This document shows positions 51,288 to 60,346 of a stretch of DNA of 64,000 nucleotides, one piece after another. Position numbers and translations under genes: made by a program. A model generated the notes under the pieces. The model did no database searches and was not told the origin of the DNA. It saw nothing but the letters and a program-made list of their open reading frames with translations. Numbering within the stretch: position 1 is the first letter of the stretch; each line of letters starts with the position of its first letter. Source of the DNA: Streptomyces lasiicapitis (GTDB lineage Bacteria > Actinomycetota > Actinomycetes > Streptomycetales > Streptomycetaceae). The stretch lies in contig NZ_BMNG01000002.1 in the NCBI RefSeq assembly GCF_014646335.1, positions 434,001 through 498,000 of the forward strand. The letters run 5' to 3'.

Positions 51288-51761
51288 GAGATTCGCTCCG
51301 CTCCGTTTCGAGCCATTTTCATGGTTCTTCCTATAAAGCTCGCCCAGAAGCCAGTTGCGCCCACATACTGTTGCAGTGCGGACGGAATATGCCGCGCCCG
51401 CGTGCCTGCCCTGATATGCCGGGAGAGGAGGAAGCAGGACAGGGGAAACGCGGATTCGAACGGAAGACGGATGCGTTGACGGATGTGCCGGCGGGCTGCG
51501 CCGACAGACACGTCGACGGATGCCAATAAGGGCAGCGGCTACGAGGGGTACCCGAAGGCACATGGGCGTGTCATTCCCAGGGGGGCGGCGAGATGGCGAA
51601 CTGCTGCAAGGAGCACTGCTGCGAGGAGCACCTGCCGGAAGTCACCGTCGGGCCCGGGAGGCCGGTCCGGCCGGGCGTGATGCCGTGACCGGAGGCGCGG
51701 TGCGTCGCGACCGACGCGGCGGCGGCCCGCCGCCGGGCGGGATGCGGTGAGGCGGCGACCC
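51288..51761. other. Intergenic region upstream of redZ
   Basis: This 474-bp gap is without a supported gene. The short frames have no ribosome sites; 51590-51650 is rich in TGC/GAG codons and could encode a small Cys-rich peptide, but support is poor. It should contain the redZ promoter. Confidence 0.45.
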
Positions 51762-52436
51762 ATGAAGATCCGCGTCCTGGTGTGCTGCGACGAGTCGATC
51801 ATGTCCGCGGCGATGCGCGCGCTGCTCGATCAGCAGCCGGACATCGACGTCACGGGCTTCACCACCGGCCGTGAATCCGCCGCGGCCGTCGCCGAGATGG
51901 CACCCCACGTCATGATCGTGGTGGCCCCGGCGCTCGGCCTTGAGGACAAGCGCGAGCTCGCTGAGCTGGCCGAACTGACGAAGATCATCCTCATCGCCAA
52001 GGCCGAGTCCGCGCACCGCTCCGTCGAGGCCCTGTGCGTCGGCGTCAGAGCGGTCCTCGCCCCGGACTCGTCGGCGGACGACCTCATCCACGTGCTGCGC
52101 ACGGTCAGCGCGGGCGCCACGATGGTGATGCCGGCCGCCGCCCGCCGCACCCTGGAGCACCTGCCGCAGCAGGGCTGCTCGCGCCGCACCGCCCGCATGG
52201 CCGCCGAGCTCACCCCGCGCGAGTCCGAGGTGATCGTGCTGCTCGCCCAGGGCAAGTCCAACGCGGAAGTCGCCGAGAAACTCTCCGTGTCCCTCGCGAC
52301 CGTCAGATCCCATGTGCACCACGTGCTCCGGAAGATGGGCGTGAGCACACGCGCCCAGGCCGTCGCCATCGCCTATGAAACCGGATTGATGGCGGCAATT
52401 GGAAGGACCGCTGAATTGCGCGGACAAGAGGGGTGA
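51762..52436 (+). CDS. redZ: Atypical response regulator RedZ
   Basis: 224 residues. An N-terminal receiver-like domain (MKIRVLVCCDESIMSAAMRA) is followed by a LuxR/NarL HTH (LTPRESEVIVLLAQGKSNAE, then ATVRSHVHHVLRKMGV). The phosphoacceptor region reads VMIVVAPALGLED, with Ala where active receivers have Asp, so it should be phosphorylation-independent, as described for RedZ. RedZ activates redD. In S. coelicolor redZ carries a TTA codon that makes the pathway depend on bldA; reading all codons here I find no TTA. No kinase gene is adjacent. Confidence 0.93.
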   Translation: MKIRVLVCCDESIMSAAMRALLDQQPDIDVTGFTTGRESAAAVAEMAPHVMIVVAPALGLEDKRELAELAELTKIILIAKAESAHRSVEALCVGVRAVLAPDSSADDLIHVLRTVSAGATMVMPAAARRTLEHLPQQGCSRRTARMAAELTPRESEVIVLLAQGKSNAEVAEKLSVSLATVRSHVHHVLRKMGVSTRAQAVAIAYETGLMAAIGRTAELRGQEG

Positions 52437-52438
52437 AC

Positions 52439-52495
52439 GAAACCGGTCCGGCCGTTCGGAAAGGTTGAATCATATTCATCCGACGGTCCGGTTTC
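52439..52495. terminator. Possible hairpin between convergent redZ and redY
   Basis: GAAACCGGTCCG (52439-52450) pairs with CGGTCCGGTTTC (52484-52495) at 11 of 12 positions, with a 33-nt AT-rich loop. The long loop makes it a weak terminator call. Confidence 0.4.
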
Positions 52496-52572
52496 TCGCG
52501 GCCGGGTTCCGCAGTCGGTTTCCGCGGCCCGGATTTCGCGGCGCGGCCGCCCCGCCTTTCCGGTTCGCAAAA

Positions 52573-52923
52573 TCACCGGGCCCGGTATCCCGATCCCACC
52601 CGATCGCCCGTCAACTCGGCCACCACCGCGGCTATCTTGTCGAAATCGCGGACCAGCCGGTGAAAGGGCTCGGACCGCATATCGCGCTCGAAGTCCGCGC
52701 GACTCGTCACTTCGATGATCTCGAAGTACTCGCCGGACGCGGCGGCTTCGGCGTCCGTGACGCGCTGCACGGCGAACGACACGACAGCGGGCAGCCGCGG
52801 GCAGGTCGCGTAGTCGACGTCCCGCACCCAGGTCTCGAAGCGCTCCGGGTCCACGCCGTCGTGGAGGCGGATGCGGTGCACGATGACGGCGGAAGCCGCG
52901 GCACGGGCTGGGGTGTAGGTCAT
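52573..52923 (-). CDS. redY: RedY-family small protein
   Basis: 116 residues of the RedY/HapK family found only in prodiginine-type clusters, a dimeric alpha/beta-barrel (ferredoxin-like) fold: VIVHRIRLHDGVDPERFETW, CPRLPAVVSFAVQRVTDAEA, EYFEIIEVTSRADFERDM. Its exact role in bipyrrole formation (compare PigK) is not settled; a chaperone or cyclisation helper role has been considered. It is the last gene of the redD-X-W-Y minus group, 15 bp after redW. Confidence 0.88.
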   Translation of the reverse strand: MTYTPARAAASAVIVHRIRLHDGVDPERFETWVRDVDYATCPRLPAVVSFAVQRVTDAEAAASGEYFEIIEVTSRADFERDMRSEPFHRLVRDFDKIAAVVAELTGDRVGSGYRAR

Positions 52924-52938
52924 GGTGAGGGCATCCCG

Positions 52939-54198
52939 TCAACTGGTGGGTGGTGGGTTTTGGGCCCGTCGGCGCCGGCGGGCCGGGCGGCGGGTGCCGC
53001 CCAGGCCGAGCGCGCGGGCGATGTTGTTCTTCTGGATCTCGTTCGTGCCGGAGAAGATCCGCGACGGCAGCGCGTCCCGCAGCAGCGCCTCCGCGTCACC
53101 ACCCGTCAGAACGCCGAGCGCGCCCCGCAGTTGGACCGCGTCGAGACCGATCCGTACGGCGGCCTCGCTCACCGCGAGCTTCGCCAGGGCGGGCGCGACC
53201 TCGTCCTCACTGCCCCGCGCCAGGCCCCGCGCCGCCTTGTACAGCAGCAGCCGCGCCGACTCCAGAGCCAGCGTCATGTCGACGACGCGGTGACTCACCG
53301 CCTGGAAGCCGCCGATCGGCACACCGAACTGCTCGCGCTCCTTGACGTACGCGACCGTGGACTCCAGGACGCGCCGCATCGCCCCGAGATAGACCGCGAA
53401 CAGGCAGGTCCGCTCCCACTTCATGGACCCCGCGAACACCGCGGCCCCCGCGCCCTCGGCACCGAGGACATGGCTCGCCGGCACCACGCATCCGTCGAGG
53501 CGCACATCGGCCGTCGGCGAGCCGCGCAGCCCCACCTTGTCGTACGGAGGCCCGACCGTGAGCCCCGGCGTGTCGGCCTCGACGACGAACGCCGTCAGGC
53601 CGAAGTAGCCGCCGCCGGGCGCCGTCGCCGCCTGCACCACGAAGACGTCCGCCACGGGCGCGTTCGTCGTGAACGCCTTGGCCCCGTCGAGGACGTAGTG
53701 ATCGCCCTCGCGCACGGCCCGGGTCCGCAGGGCGAGGGTGTCCGAACCGGCCTCGGGCTCCGTGATGCCGTGCGCCGCGATCCGCTCGCCCGAGCAGAGC
53801 GCGGGCAGCCAGCGGCGCTTCTGCTCCTCCGTGCCGAACTCCACGACCGGCATCACCGCGGCGAACAGATGCGCGGCGACGGAGAACGCGAACCCGGTGT
53901 CCGGGCTGCCGTACCCGAGCGCCTCCAGGACCGCCGCGGCACTGACCGCGTCCAGACCGCTGCCGCCGTAGGCCTCCGGCACCACGCTGCCGACCAGGCC
54001 CTGGCGGCCCGCGAGCAGCCAGCGCCGCCGGAACTCGTCGCGGTCCAACGACGGTGGTACGAAGCCGAGTTCGCGCCGCGCGAAGCGCTCGACGGCGCGG
54101 CACATCTCGGCGGTCTCGGTGGCCTCGGTGGTCTTGATGTCGGCGGCGGGGTCGTCATCGGTGCCGAAGGTGAAGGTCATCGTGGTCGGGCCCTTCAT
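52939..54198 (-). CDS. redW: Prolyl-carrier dehydrogenase RedW
   Basis: 419 residues, acyl-CoA dehydrogenase fold: [77 protein letters not shown] and [20 protein letters not shown]. The catalytic Glu is expected in [16 protein letters not shown], as in RedW/PltE type enzymes. It oxidises prolyl-RedO to pyrrolyl-2-carboxyl-RedO. The C-terminal end is an Arg-rich tail ([14 protein letters not shown]). Two starts are possible (54198, 54180); neither has a strong ribosome site. Confidence 0.93.
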   Translation of the reverse strand: MKGPTTMTFTFGTDDDPAADIKTTEATETAEMCRAVERFARRELGFVPPSLDRDEFRRRWLLAGRQGLVGSVVPEAYGGSGLDAVSAAAVLEALGYGSPDTGFAFSVAAHLFAAVMPVVEFGTEEQKRRWLPALCSGERIAAHGITEPEAGSDTLALRTRAVREGDHYVLDGAKAFTTNAPVADVFVVQAATAPGGGYFGLTAFVVEADTPGLTVGPPYDKVGLRGSPTADVRLDGCVVPASHVLGAEGAGAAVFAGSMKWERTCLFAVYLGAMRRVLESTVAYVKEREQFGVPIGGFQAVSHRVVDMTLALESARLLLYKAARGLARGSEDEVAPALAKLAVSEAAVRIGLDAVQLRGALGVLTGGDAEALLRDALPSRIFSGTNEIQKNNIARALGLGGTRRPARRRRRAQNPPPTS

Positions 54199-54226
54199 GT
54201 CGATCTGGGCGGCCTTCGCAGCGCTC

Positions 54227-56917
54227 TCAGTGCTCTCGGTGCTCTTCTACGAGGACGTGGTAGTTGATGCCGCCCGTGCCGAAGGAGCTGACGGCGGCCC
54301 GTCGCGGTCGGCCCGGGGGCCGGGTCCACGGCTCGGGCCGGGTGGCGATCTCGGCTGGGATGGCGGCCAGGTCCAGGGCCGGATTCAGCGTCCGCAGCAG
54401 CGTGTTGGGCGGCAGCGTGCCTGCCCGCAGGGCGAGCAGCGTACGCAGCAGCCCGGCGCTGCCCGCCGCCGCGAAGGTGTGCCCGAAGAAGGACTTCGCC
54501 GAGCCGATGCGCAGCGGTTCCGCGCGCGGGCCGCCCGCGTACAGGCGGCCCGCCGCGGCGATCTCGACGCGGTCGCCGACCTTCGTGCCGGTGCCGTGTG
54601 CCTCCAGGTAGTCGACCGTGCAGGGCTCGAAGTCGACCTGGGCGAAGGCGCGTTGCATGGCGCGTACCTGGCCCGCGACGTCGGGGGCGATGAGCGACTT
54701 GGCGTCGTTGGAGGCGCCGATGCCACGGATCAGGCCGTGGACGGTGTCGCCGTCGCGCAGCGCGTCGTCGTACCGCTTCAGGAGGAAGAGACCGCAGCCG
54801 TCGCCGGGCGTGAAGCCGTCGGCGCCCGCGTCGAAGGGGGCGTTCCTGCTGTGCGAGAGGAGGCCGAGCGCCGAGCACAGCACCATGTCCCGTACGTTGC
54901 AAGCCAGTTCGACTCCGCCCGCCACCGCGTAGTCCGCCGCGCCCGAGCGCAGCGCGCCGACGGCGATGTCGAGCGCGGCGAGCGAGGACGCGCAGGCCGC
55001 CTCAACGGCGAGGGGCACCGCGCGCAGTCCGTACTCGTTGGCGAGCAGCGCGGCGACGCCGCTGGCCAGACAGCCGTCGAGGAGCGCGGGCGGCAGAGCG
55101 CCGTCGCCCTGACCGCTCCGCTCCCGCAACCGCTCCAGGAGCCGCTTCTTCTGCAGGGCCGAGAGCCCGTCCAGCGCCGCGAGTCCGGTGACCGTGTCGT
55201 CCAGGCCGCCGAGTACGAGGTCCGTGTGGGCGCGGCGCTCCCGCGGGGGCCCGAGCGTGCCGCCGATCGCGACGACGCCGCGCCCGCCCCGCCCCTGCCC
55301 CTGTCCTTGCCCCTGTCCCTGGCTCGGGCTCTGCTGCGAGAACAACTCCGCGGCGACGGTGAGCGCGAGTCGCTGGGCGCCGTCGAGGGTGGCGTAGCGC
55401 TGGGGCAGCACCGCCAGGTCCTCGGGCGGCTCGTCGGGTACGGGTACGTGGCCGCCCTGGTCGGTGTACGTGTGGGTGAGGCTGAGGGCGCCGGGGGAGT
55501 GGGAGAGCTCCCGGTCGAGCACTGTGTCCGGGACCGGCCCGATGCGGGTGCGGCCCGAGCACACGACACGCCAGAACCCGCGCGCGTCCGGCGCTCCGGC
55601 GAACCGCCCGCCGAGCCCGACGACGGCGATGGGCACGGCGCGTGCGGCGGCGGCCCAGGGACGGCGCGAGCGGTTCCGGACGGCGGGGCGCACCTCGGTA
55701 CCTGTTCGCCCTTCGGCCGGTGCCCCGGGCTCGGAGTGTTCCTCCAGCACGAGATGACAGAACGTCCCGGTGAGTGAGGCGCCGTGCACGACGGCCCGCC
55801 GGGGCACACCGTCCCGTACACCTGTCTGCCATGGAGTCCCTGGCTCGGACGTATCACCCAACTCGCCGTCAGAATCGGACAGTTGGCCCGGATATCGGCA
55901 TCCACGCAAGGCCAGGGCGACTTTGGTGACGGAGGCGAGCCCCGCATGGGCGAAGGCGCGACCGTCGCCGAGGCCGGACACGACGTCGCCATACTCGACG
56001 CCCGCCGCGCCGTCCGCCCCGCCCGGGACAGCGGCGCCCACCCCCTCCACGTACTGAACGGTGTCCGCAGCGACTCCCGCCGCCCGCAGCGACTCCGCGG
56101 CCGTCCGCTGCCACAACTCGACGGACGGGGACGGGCGGAAGCACCCGGGCCGGGGATCGTGACGCAAGGTGCAGTCGAGGATCGTGGCGTACACACGGTC
56201 CTGATCACGCACGGCGTCGGAGAGCCGCTTGAGCAGCACCGCGCCGACGCCCTCGGTGAGCGGCCGGACGCCCGCCCCGCCCTCCTTCGCCGCCAGCGCC
56301 GCCGCCACATACGCGCTCTCGCGGCGCTGCCCCGCGAGCACAAGGACCGCGTCCGACACCTCCGCGCGGAGCTGGACCGTCGCGTGGGCGAGGGCGACGA
56401 ACGACGTGGCCTCCGCCGACTCCACGGCGAGGGTGCGGCCCCGGAGCTTGAAGGCGGCCGCGATCCGCGCGGGGATCGTGCTGGCCATCTCGCCGACCCG
56501 GTCGTGCGGCGACCCGCCGAGCCGCCGTGTCAGCAGCCCGCGCAACTCCTCCCCGGCGCGCGCCGCGCTGTCCGGGTCGGCGCCCGCCGCGGCCGCCGCG
56601 CGCTCCACCTCCCGGGCGTAGCGGGGGAGTTCGACGCGCAGGGCGTTGGCGTGCTGCCGGTCGAGGGCGAAGCAGAGCCCCGTCACGACGTCGGTGCGCT
56701 CGGCGGGGAGCGGCCGCGCCGGATGGCCCGCGTCGGCCAGACACCGGCGCGCCGCCTCCAGCATCAGAAGCTGCATCCGGTTCATGGACCGGGCCTGCAT
56801 CGGCGGTATGCCGTACCGGGCGACGTCGACCACGATGTCGTCGAGGGCCGCCGGATCCAGCTCCGCGATCCCCACGATCGCGACCGGCTCCCCGTGGGGC
56901 GAATCGGACGTAGTCAC
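54227..56917 (-). CDS. redX: Tandem ketosynthase-like protein RedX
   Basis: 896 residues from a GTG at 56917 with an AGGAG site. It has two ketosynthase-like halves. The second (about 460-896) is intact: Cys642 in [20 protein letters not shown], His motifs [20 protein letters not shown] and [17 protein letters not shown], and [16 protein letters not shown]. The first (about 1-400) has [19 protein letters not shown], with Glu169 aligned to the Cys, so it cannot act as a normal condensing enzyme. RedX/PigJ condenses pyrrolyl thioester with malonyl-RedN. A Gln-Gly repeat ([11 protein letters not shown]) is in the second half. PigJ-like length supports the chosen start. Confidence 0.92.
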   Translation of the reverse strand: MTTSDSPHGEPVAIVGIAELDPAALDDIVVDVARYGIPPMQARSMNRMQLLMLEAARRCLADAGHPARPLPAERTDVVTGLCFALDRQHANALRVELPRYAREVERAAAAAGADPDSAARAGEELRGLLTRRLGGSPHDRVGEMASTIPARIAAAFKLRGRTLAVESAEATSFVALAHATVQLRAEVSDAVLVLAGQRRESAYVAAALAAKEGGAGVRPLTEGVGAVLLKRLSDAVRDQDRVYATILDCTLRHDPRPGCFRPSPSVELWQRTAAESLRAAGVAADTVQYVEGVGAAVPGGADGAAGVEYGDVVSGLGDGRAFAHAGLASVTKVALALRGCRYPGQLSDSDGELGDTSEPGTPWQTGVRDGVPRRAVVHGASLTGTFCHLVLEEHSEPGAPAEGRTGTEVRPAVRNRSRRPWAAAARAVPIAVVGLGGRFAGAPDARGFWRVVCSGRTRIGPVPDTVLDRELSHSPGALSLTHTYTDQGGHVPVPDEPPEDLAVLPQRYATLDGAQRLALTVAAELFSQQSPSQGQGQGQGQGRGGRGVVAIGGTLGPPRERRAHTDLVLGGLDDTVTGLAALDGLSALQKKRLLERLRERSGQGDGALPPALLDGCLASGVAALLANEYGLRAVPLAVEAACASSLAALDIAVGALRSGAADYAVAGGVELACNVRDMVLCSALGLLSHSRNAPFDAGADGFTPGDGCGLFLLKRYDDALRDGDTVHGLIRGIGASNDAKSLIAPDVAGQVRAMQRAFAQVDFEPCTVDYLEAHGTGTKVGDRVEIAAAGRLYAGGPRAEPLRIGSAKSFFGHTFAAAGSAGLLRTLLALRAGTLPPNTLLRTLNPALDLAAIPAEIATRPEPWTRPPGRPRRAAVSSFGTGGINYHVLVEEHREH

Positions 56918-57050
56918 GCGGCTGCTCCTGCGGTCGTCGGCGGCCCGCCGGAACGGCGGGAGGGAAAGGGCGAGGGCGCGCGCATCTACTTCCGGGTGCA
57001 ATTACTTGCGGGGCGGATGTTTCAAGAGGCAAGGAAATTCTGTCGGCGTT

Positions 57051-57836
57051 TCATGTGGCGGCAGTGACAGTTGAGAGAGAAAGCGCCGGATCCTGGGACA
57101 GGATTTCGGTGTGCCGGCGCTGCAGCACGATTCCCGGCCGTACGCCCAACTCCTCGTCGAGCCGCCGCCGCGTCGCGTGGAACAACTCCAGGGCGTCCGC
57201 CTGCCGCCCCGTCCGGTAGAGGGCGAGCATCAGCAGTTCGCAGAAGCGCTCGCGCAGCGGATGCTCGGCCACCAGGCGACGCAGCTCGGCCACCGCGCGC
57301 GAGGCCTCGCCGGCCGCGAGCCGGGCGCGCACCAGGTCCTCCCAGACGGTGAGCCGCCGTTCGTCGAAGAGCGCGGCCGCGCCCCGGCACCGCAGCCCGT
57401 CGCCCGCGTCGAGCAGCGCGGGCCCGTGCCACAGCTCCAGACCGGCCTGGAGCAGCTCGATCGCGCGCTCCGGTGCCACCGGCAGCGCCGCGGCGCCACG
57501 TGTGGCCAGGTCGAGGAACCGGTTGCCGTCCACACAGCCGGGCGGCACGTCCAGCAGATAGCCGCCGCGCACCGCGCGGAGCACCGCCGTGCCGCGCTCC
57601 GGTGGGCGACCGTCGTCGAGCGCCTTGCGCAGCCGGGTGGCGTGCGCCTGCAGTGCGTTGCGGGTGTTGCCCAGTGGCTGCCCCGCCCACAGTTCGTCGG
57701 CGAGGTCGCCGTGCGAGACCGCCCGGCCCGCGTCGAGGGCGAGTGTGGCCAGCATGGCCCTTACCTTGTTCGCCTGTATTCCGGTGCGCTTTCCGTCCGT
57801 GGCCACGGAAACGGGCCCCAGGATATTGATGTGCAT
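57051..57836 (-). CDS. redD: SARP-family pathway activator RedD
   Basis: 261 residues. An OmpR-type winged helix at the N-terminus (MHINILGPVSVATDGKRTG, QANKVRAMLATLALDAGRAV, LGNTRNALQAHATRLRKALD) is followed by the bacterial transcriptional activation domain (PERAIELLQAGLELWHGPAL, ERFCELLMLALYRTGRQADA). It is the pathway-specific activator under RedZ control. Start at 57836 has a GGGGGGAA ribosome site; the longer frame upstream adds a non-homologous tail. No TTA codon was found. It precedes redX by 133 bp, room for a separate promoter. Confidence 0.93.
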   Translation of the reverse strand: MHINILGPVSVATDGKRTGIQANKVRAMLATLALDAGRAVSHGDLADELWAGQPLGNTRNALQAHATRLRKALDDGRPPERGTAVLRAVRGGYLLDVPPGCVDGNRFLDLATRGAAALPVAPERAIELLQAGLELWHGPALLDAGDGLRCRGAAALFDERRLTVWEDLVRARLAAGEASRAVAELRRLVAEHPLRERFCELLMLALYRTGRQADALELFHATRRRLDEELGVRPGIVLQRRHTEILSQDPALSLSTVTAAT

Positions 57837-58212
57837 GAAGTTCCCCCCGGTGGCAGCAAATGGCATCACTGGACAGCAAAGGGCAGCACTCGTCGCGCGA
57901 AGAGAAGAAGGTGCCCGGCCCCCCTCGGCGCCCTCTTCTTGACCCCCTCTTTTCGGCTGGGCACGAGTTTCGCAGGCGTGGCGTCGCGATGTCATCGACC
58001 GCCTGACGGGTTTCCCGCACACATGTCCCGATCAATTTCCGGAGCACCGCATCCATCATCCGTTGAGGCGCCGCGCCCGCTACCTCAACGGACGGCCGAC
58101 GGGCGCCGCCCCAAGAGCCCCGCGTTCCCCCAGGGGCCTCCGGAGCCCCGCGTTCCGCCCGCACTGGGCGCGCACTGGACAGATCGCTGAACGAGTGTTT
58201 AGTCTGCTGTAC
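57837..58212. promoter_or_regulatory. Divergent region redD / TetR gene
   Basis: 376 bp without a supported gene. The right end has TAGTCT at 58199-58204, 8 bp before the TetR ATG, matching a -10 element of a leaderless gene, with TGAACGAGTG further upstream. Confidence 0.5.
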
Positions 58213-58890
58213 ATGCGTTCAATGCCTGACGACCGCACCACGCGGGCCGTCATCCGCGACGAGGCCCTGCGGCTGTTCGCCGAGCACGGCCCCGAAGTCG
58301 TCACCATCCGGCAGATCGCGACCGCGGCGGGCGTCTCGCCGGGGCTCGTGGTGCACCACTTCCGGTCCAAGGACAACCTGCGCCAGGAGGTCGATCAGTA
58401 CGTCCTCACGGTCTTCGAGGGCCTGCTCAGCGAGCTGACCGGCGACGGGTCGGGGGCGTTCGAGGGGACGGGGGCCGCGACGGCCACCCTCGGCGAGGTC
58501 TTCCTGCGGCACCTGCCGGTCGGCTCGCCGCTGCCCGGCTATCTGCGCAGGCTGCTGCTGTCCAACACGGACGCGGGCCGCGGCCTGTTCCGCCGCCTGT
58601 ACGCGGTGAGCAGGGAGACCCTGGACGCCCTCGCCGAGTCCGGGGCCGCGTCGCGCGGCAACGACCCGCAGGTCCGCGCCGCGCTGCTGCTTGTCAACGA
58701 CCTCTCGGTGTTCCTGCTGCGCGACCAGCTCACCGCGGTCCTCGGCGTGGACCCGCTCTCCGCGGCCGGCCTCGCCCGACTCGGCCCCGAGCTGCTGACC
58801 ATCTACGCGGCCGGCCTGAACGCGGACCCCCCGGAACCCCAAGCGGACGCGGACCCCCCGGCACCGCAAGCAGAAGGAGGCCAGGCATGA
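58213..58890 (+). CDS. TetR-family regulator of the adjacent ABC transporter
   Basis: 225 residues. The N-terminal HTH is typical (VIRDEALRLFAEHGPEVVTI, RQIATAAGVSPGLVVHHFRS, KDNLRQEVDQYV). The C-terminal ligand domain ends in a repeated Asp-Pro-Pro/Ala-Glu-Pro-Gln tail. There is no ribosome site before ATG 58213; a TAGTCT hexamer 8 bp upstream suggests a leaderless mRNA (ATG 58222 is the alternative). The stop overlaps the ATPase ATG, so regulator and transporter form one operon and autorepression is likely. It is divergent from redD. Confidence 0.9.
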   Translation: MRSMPDDRTTRAVIRDEALRLFAEHGPEVVTIRQIATAAGVSPGLVVHHFRSKDNLRQEVDQYVLTVFEGLLSELTGDGSGAFEGTGAATATLGEVFLRHLPVGSPLPGYLRRLLLSNTDAGRGLFRRLYAVSRETLDALAESGAASRGNDPQVRAALLLVNDLSVFLLRDQLTAVLGVDPLSAAGLARLGPELLTIYAAGLNADPPEPQADADPPAPQAEGGQA

Positions 58891-59534
58891 CGACAGAGCG
58901 CGAGCCCGCACTCGCCGCCCGGGACATCCACAAGGCGTTCGGCAGACATCAGGTGTTGCGCGGCGCGGACCTCACGGTCGAACCGGGCCAACTGGTCGCC
59001 GTGGTCGGCGAGAACGGCTCCGGCAAGTCGACGCTCCTGAAGGCGATCGCGGGCACGCTCCCCGTCGACGAGGGCGAGGTCCGCCTGAGCGGCGAGCTCG
59101 GCTACTGCCCGCAGGACCCCGTACTCAACCTCAACCTCACCGTCGACCAGCACCTCCAGTACTTCGCCGCCGCCCACAGGCTGAGCAGCCTGGAGCGCGC
59201 GGACGAACTGGTGAAGCTGCTCGGCTACGACAAGTACCGCGAAGCCGCCGCGGGCGACCTCTCCGGCGGCACCCGGCAGAAGCTCAACCTGACGCTCGCC
59301 CTCCTCCACGACCCGGACGTGCTCCTGCTCGACGAGCCGTACCAGGGCTTCGACTGGGAGACGTACCTGCGCTTCTGGGACCTGGTCGACCAGCTGCACG
59401 AGCGGGACAAGGCCGTCGTCGTCATCACCCACCTCGTCTTCGAGCAGGAGCGCTTCGACGTCCTCGCCGACCTCGTCGACGGGCGCCTGACGCCGCGTAC
59501 GGCAGTGAAGGAGCGCACCCATGTCGGCGCCTGA
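58887..59534 (+). CDS. ABC transporter ATPase
   Basis: 215 residues: Walker A VVGENGSGKSTLLKAIAG, Q-loop GYCPQDPVLNLNLT, signature GDLSGGTRQKLNLTLAL, Walker B VLLLDEPYQGFDWETY, and the switch His in VVVITHLVFEQERFD. Short single-domain ATPase of the ABC-2 class. It is coupled to the TetR gene (4-bp overlap) and to the permease (14-bp overlap). Substrate unknown; location beside redD makes prodiginine or a related hydrophobic compound a possibility only. Confidence 0.92.
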   Translation: MTTEREPALAARDIHKAFGRHQVLRGADLTVEPGQLVAVVGENGSGKSTLLKAIAGTLPVDEGEVRLSGELGYCPQDPVLNLNLTVDQHLQYFAAAHRLSSLERADELVKLLGYDKYREAAAGDLSGGTRQKLNLTLALLHDPDVLLLDEPYQGFDWETYLRFWDLVDQLHERDKAVVVITHLVFEQERFDVLADLVDGRLTPRTAVKERTHVGA

Positions 59535-60318
59535 CGCCCTGAAGGGCACCCCGCTGTTCGGCCAGTTCCCGACCGCGCTGAAGTTCTCCGTACGCGAGCA
59601 GAGCCGCAACCGCCTCGCCGCGCTGCTCCTCGTCCTGTTCGTGCCGCTCTGGTACCTGCTGATGACGTCGATCGCGGGCGACAAGGGCCTTGACTTCAAG
59701 CTGTACGCGACGGGCGAGATGCTCAGCGTCAACGGCAAGCACATCACGCTGATCACCGCCGGGCTCAACTCCCTCACGATGATCGCCGGGTTCGTGGTCT
59801 TCGACGCCGTCCGCAAGGCCCTGGCCTTCGACAGGCGGCTCGCCTTCGCCGGGTTCCGGCAGTCCACCCTCATCGGCGCCAAGATGCTCGCCATCGGCAT
59901 CGTCGCGGGCACGATCGCGCTCTACACCGCCCTCGCGCTGCTCGTGTACTGGCGCCCGGGATTCACCGGCTGGGCCACGATCCTCGCCGGGTTCGTCACC
60001 ATGACCCTCACCTACGGCTCGCTCGGGCTGCTGCTCGGCGTGCTGGTCAAGAACGACCTGGAGGGCTTCTTCCTGATCATCATGGGCGGGCTCACCGACA
60101 CGTTCCTGCAGAACCCGCTCGGCAACCCGGCCGCCAACAAGCCGGTCCTGCAGTACTTCCCGTCGTTCGGGCCGATGCAGTTCTCCGTCGGCGGCTCGCT
60201 CGGCGACACCGTCCTGTGGCGCTATCTCGGGCTCGGCCTGATCTGGGCGGCGTCCTTCGCCGTCGTCGGACTGATCGTGTTCCACTTCAGGACCCGGAGC
60301 CGCCGCCCCACCGGCTGA
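59521..60318 (+). CDS. ABC-2 type permease
   Basis: 265 residues with about six membrane segments (LAALLLVLFVPLWYLLMTSI, LITAGLNSLTMIAGFVVFDA, LAIGIVAGTIALYTALALLV, YGSLGLLLGVLVKN and LGLGLIWAASFAVVGLIVFH). The interfacial block FDAVRKALAFDRRLAFAGFR after the second helix is like that of other ABC-2 permeases. It ends converging on the cysteine desulfurase gene, with only 28 bp between stops. Confidence 0.9.
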   Translation: MSAPDALKGTPLFGQFPTALKFSVREQSRNRLAALLLVLFVPLWYLLMTSIAGDKGLDFKLYATGEMLSVNGKHITLITAGLNSLTMIAGFVVFDAVRKALAFDRRLAFAGFRQSTLIGAKMLAIGIVAGTIALYTALALLVYWRPGFTGWATILAGFVTMTLTYGSLGLLLGVLVKNDLEGFFLIIMGGLTDTFLQNPLGNPAANKPVLQYFPSFGPMQFSVGGSLGDTVLWRYLGLGLIWAASFAVVGLIVFHFRTRSRRPTG

Positions 60319-60346
60319 CGGCCACCGGGTCCCGAACGGGAGCCGC

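Noticed and set aside
51483..51750. Small genes before redZ
   Set aside because: Overlapping short frames in two phases, without ribosome sites or recognisable products; more likely leader DNA.
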